Shown: positions 37,039 through 39,663 of the stretch, in pieces
How positions within the stretch are numbered: the stretch's first letter is position 1
Layout: each line of letters opens with the position of its first letter
Origin: Burkholderiales bacterium
GTDB taxonomy: Bacteria > Pseudomonadota > Gammaproteobacteria > Burkholderiales > SG8-39
DNA: 39,663 nucleotides
Direction of reading: 5' to 3'
Assembly (NCBI GenBank): GCA_014860355.1
Contig: JACZJV010000146.1
Span: forward strand, 1-39,663
Program-made: the position numbers and the translations under genes
Notes under the pieces: model-generated
The model's input: only the letters and a program-made list of their open reading frames with translations
The model's database searches: none
Told to the model about the DNA's origin: nothing

Positions 37039-39663
37039 GTGAGCACAGCGCGTGCGCTGACTTCGTTGCTTCGACGCAGGACACTGGCTTTTGCGTTGGC
37101 TTCCTGTTTCGCCGGATATGCGTATGCCAACCCGACCAATCCGACGGTGATCAGCGGCGCGGCGACCTTCGCCGCCAGCGGCAAGAACCTCAACATCACC
37201 AACACCCCCGGTGCCGTCATCAACTGGAAGGGTTTCTCGGTCAGTGCCGACGAAGTCACGCGCTTCATCCAGCAAAACGCGCAAAGCGCGGTATTGAACC
37301 GCGTGGTCAGCCAGGAACAGTCGGCGATACTCGGACAGCTGCTGTCGAACGGCCGCGTTTATCTCATTAACCAAAACGGCATCACCATCGGCGCCGGCGC
37401 GCGCATCGACACTGCCGGCTTCGTCGCTTCCAGCCTCAATCTCAGCGATGGCGATGCACTCGCCGGCAGGTTCAAGCTGCAGGACAGCGGCAGCTCGGGC
37501 AAGGTCATCAACAACGGCAGCATAACGACCGCCAGCGGCGGCTTCGTATACCTCATCGCGCCCGACGTCGAGAATAACGGCATCATCACCAGCCCCAAGG
37601 GCGAGATCATCCTCGCTGCCGGCAAGAGCGTGGAACTGGTCGATTCGCAAAAACCCGAACTGCGCGTGGAACTCACGGCGCCCGAGAACACCGCGGTCAA
37701 CGTCGGCAAGCTGATCGCCGAGGCCGGCACCGTCGGCATATTCGCCGGCACGATCAGGCAGAGCGGCCTGATCTCGGCCAACAGCGCGGTGGTGGGCGAG
37801 AACGGGAAGATTTTTTTCAAGGCGAAGAAGGACATCACGCTGACCGCGGGGAGCAGGACCGAGGCCTCGGGACCGCAGGGCGGGTCGATTACGATTCAGT
37901 CCGAAGCGGGTGCCGCAACCATCGCTGGTGCAGTGGAGGCGAACGGCACACAGGGCAAAGGCGGCACCATCAGCGTCGCTGCGCCTGTCGCCGTCACGGT
38001 CGCGTCGACCGCGCGCGTGAGTGCCGACGGTACTGAAGGCGGCAGCGTCACGCTTGCCTCTAGCGCCGGTCCGGTAACAATCGCGGCGTCGGTTACAGCC
38101 AATGCCACGGTCGGGCGCGCAGGCCAGGTCGCGGTAAGCGCCGCGACGACAGCCGTGGTCGCTTCGACCGGGCGACTCGGCGCGAGCGGCGGCCAAGGCG
38201 GGGGCGCGATAGCCGTGAAGGTCAGCAGCGGCGTCACGTTCGAGTCGGATAGCGAAGTGCAGACAAGCGGCGCGACCGGCGGCAGCGTTGCCGTGCAGGC
38301 AGAGCAGGGTACGGTCGAAGCGAACAGCGCATTCGACGTAAGCGGCAGCGAAGGCGCCGGCGGCAGCATACAGATCTCGGCGCGCGCAGATATCACGCTG
38401 GAGATTGCCAGCAAGATTCTCGCCAGCGGCCGTTCGGGCGGCGAAGTGCGCATCGAATCGGGCGAAGGCGCGCTGCTCGCCTCCGGTTTGATCGACGGCC
38501 AAGGCAGGGACGGTCCCGGCGGACGCGTCTGGCTGCTCGCACCGCGCGTCGGCCTGATTCGCGAGGCGGTGGTGGATGTCTCGGGACAAACGGGCGGTGG
38601 CCTCGTGCTGATCGGCGGGAACTTCCAAGGCAAGGGTCCGGAGGCGAACGCGACGGTGATCTTTATGGGATCGGGCGCATCGATCAACGCTGACGCAATC
38701 GGAAATGGCGATGGCGGCAAGGTGGTTTTGTGGTCCGACAACACCACAAGGGCGTACGGCCATATTTCCGCGCGCGGCGGCGCGCAGGGCGGTGACGGCG
38801 GGTTTGTCGAGGTGTCGGGCAAGCAGTATTTGGATTACCGCGGCAGGGTGGACACTCGCGCCCCGATGGGCCGTACCGGCACCCTACTGCTCGATCCGGA
38901 TGGCACCATCGATATTAACAATACCAACGCGACCGACGCGACCGACACCCCGGCAGGCACATTTACTGTCGCCGTTGATACGGCTGCCACAATCAATTGG
39001 AGCGATATAAACGCTGACCTCGCGAATACCGATGTGACAGTGACCGCCGGGGCCATCACCATCTCCGAGTTGGGGACGCTCGTGAACGCAACCCCCAGGT
39101 CGCTCTCGATGTTCGCTTCGACGGGGTCTATCGATATCGGTGCTGGAATCACGTCAACAATTAGCGCAAATAACTACAACTTCACGGCGGGTGGTGGGAT
39201 CACGCTTGGCGCCAATCTCATCACTCCCGGCGGCAACATTCAGTTCAACAGTGCGACGACATTGACTGCCGCAAACCCGACGCTTACTGCGGGTACGGGC
39301 GATATCAACTTCGTTTCGACGATCGCCGGCGCTGGCAATTCGCTGACGACGAGTAATACTGGCGCCTGGTCGGTAACCGGCTCGATCACCAACATGCTGA
39401 ACCTCACAGTATCGGGCGGGCCGACCAGCGTCGCGCTGCCGACGACTACGCTCACCGGCAATCTCGACGTAACCTCGGGCGCTTCGATATCGCAGACGGG
39501 TGCACTCGCGGTGGGCGGGACGAGCAGCCTCACGGCGACGAGCACCATCGTGCTCGATGATGTGACAAACGATTTCGTTGGAGCGCTGAGCGCCTCGGGC
39601 ACCGACATCACGCTGGCCGATGCGAACAGTCTCACCACCTCGATCGCGGCGACTGGTCTTGGC
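37039..39663 (+). CDS. Filamentous-haemagglutinin-like TpsA exoprotein (partial, 3' end outside)
   Basis: The frame runs from GTG 37039 to the window end without a stop: 875 codons. A strong GGGGAGGGGG precedes GTG. Signal peptide to about Ala30 (LAFALASCFAGYAYA), then the TPS secretion domain: ISGAATFAASGKNLNIT, NWKGFSVSADE, LLSNGRVYLINQNGITIGAG with NQNGI at residue 111 (variant of NPNGI), and IDTAGFVASSLNL. From about residue 270 come short Gly/Ser/Ala/Val beta-helix-like repeats (VSADGTEGGSVTLASSAG). After about 610 the protein becomes Thr/Ser/Asn-rich following GRTGTLLLDPDGTIDIN. It would be exported to the surface by the neighbouring TpsB; passenger role is unknown. Confidence 0.93.
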   Translation, partial: MSTARALTSLLRRRTLAFALASCFAGYAYANPTNPTVISGAATFAASGKNLNITNTPGAVINWKGFSVSADEVTRFIQQNAQSAVLNRVVSQEQSAILGQLLSNGRVYLINQNGITIGAGARIDTAGFVASSLNLSDGDALAGRFKLQDSGSSGKVINNGSITTASGGFVYLIAPDVENNGIITSPKGEIILAAGKSVELVDSQKPELRVELTAPENTAVNVGKLIAEAGTVGIFAGTIRQSGLISANSAVVGENGKIFFKAKKDITLTAGSRTEASGPQGGSITIQSEAGAATIAGAVEANGTQGKGGTISVAAPVAVTVASTARVSADGTEGGSVTLASSAGPVTIAASVTANATVGRAGQVAVSAATTAVVASTGRLGASGGQGGGAIAVKVSSGVTFESDSEVQTSGATGGSVAVQAEQGTVEANSAFDVSGSEGAGGSIQISARADITLEIASKILASGRSGGEVRIESGEGALLASGLIDGQGRDGPGGRVWLLAPRVGLIREAVVDVSGQTGGGLVLIGGNFQGKGPEANATVIFMGSGASINADAIGNGDGGKVVLWSDNTTRAYGHISARGGAQGGDGGFVEVSGKQYLDYRGRVDTRAPMGRTGTLLLDPDGTIDINNTNATDATDTPAGTFTVAVDTAATINWSDINADLANTDVTVTAGAITISELGTLVNATPRSLSMFASTGSIDIGAGITSTISANNYNFTAGGGITLGANLITPGGNIQFNSATTLTAANPTLTAGTGDINFVSTIAGAGNSLTTSNTGAWSVTGSITNMLNLTVSGGPTSVALPTTTLTGNLDVTSGASISQTGALAVGGTSSLTATSTIVLDDVTNDFVGALSASGTDITLADANSLTTSIAATGLG

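Noticed and set aside
36964-38763. 599-codon minus-strand ORF opposite the exoprotein gene
   Set aside because: It is antisense to a frame with signal peptide, secretion domain and strong ribosome binding site. Its Arg/Ala/Asp-rich translation has no recognisable domain.

Overview
The window looks like chromosomal DNA of a GC-rich betaproteobacterium. The reasons are the gene block sodB–xseA–exbB–exbD–lpxK–Trm112, the nadE–P-II pair, mutL close to miaA, and tsaE–amiC beside queG. The coding style is dense and GC-rich, and GTG or TTG starts are frequent. I see no tRNA, rRNA, CRISPR array, prophage or intact insertion sequence. I cannot name the genus from sequence alone.

Layout. 0.4-3 kb: isocitrate lyase with a clear terminator, an RluE-type pseudouridine synthase and an exported DUF192 protein. 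3-5.7 kb (minus): PF06181-like membrane protein, a 32-residue membrane ORF, Fe superoxide dismutase and exonuclease VII large subunit. 5.7-6.25 kb: a non-coding gap with DnaA-box-like sites. 6.25-8.5 kb (plus): ExbB, ExbD, LpxK and Trm112. 8.6-12.1 kb: YheS-type ABC-F ATPase facing an unrecognised protein that follows queG. 12.1-18.5 kb: tsaE–amiC, dedA (minus), then mutL–panE–miaA. 18.5-25.9 kb: gamma-glutamyltransferase, H+-pyrophosphatase, PPi-type phosphofructokinase, a second phosphofructokinase and adenylate kinase. 25.9-31 kb: kdsB, a DEAD-box helicase, panB, soluble pyrophosphatase and a DUF482/GNAT-like protein. 31-35 kb: nadE, P-II protein, Smr-domain protein and thioredoxin reductase. 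35.1 kb to the end: a two-partner secretion system, with a complete FhaC/ShlB-type transporter and a large exoprotein that runs off the window.

How the genes fit together. The most coherent metabolic theme is pyrophosphate and adenylate energetics. A K+-independent-type membrane pyrophosphatase (hppA) is divergent from a PPi-type phosphofructokinase. Next to these lie a second phosphofructokinase with mixed active-site residues and adk, and a soluble pyrophosphatase lies 4 kb further on. The hppA/PPi-PFK divergent region is unusually rich in perfect inverted repeats. The second accessory theme is the two-partner secretion locus at the right end. Most of the rest is housekeeping: DNA repair, tRNA modification, cell-wall and LPS synthesis, and cofactor biosynthesis.

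No wholly new system is evident. The points most worth a second look are the structured hppA/PPi-PFK spacer, the hppA terminator overlapping the start of ggt, the DnaA-box-like palindrome, the short membrane ORF translationally coupled to a PF06181 protein, and the predicted leaderless mutL and nadE transcripts.
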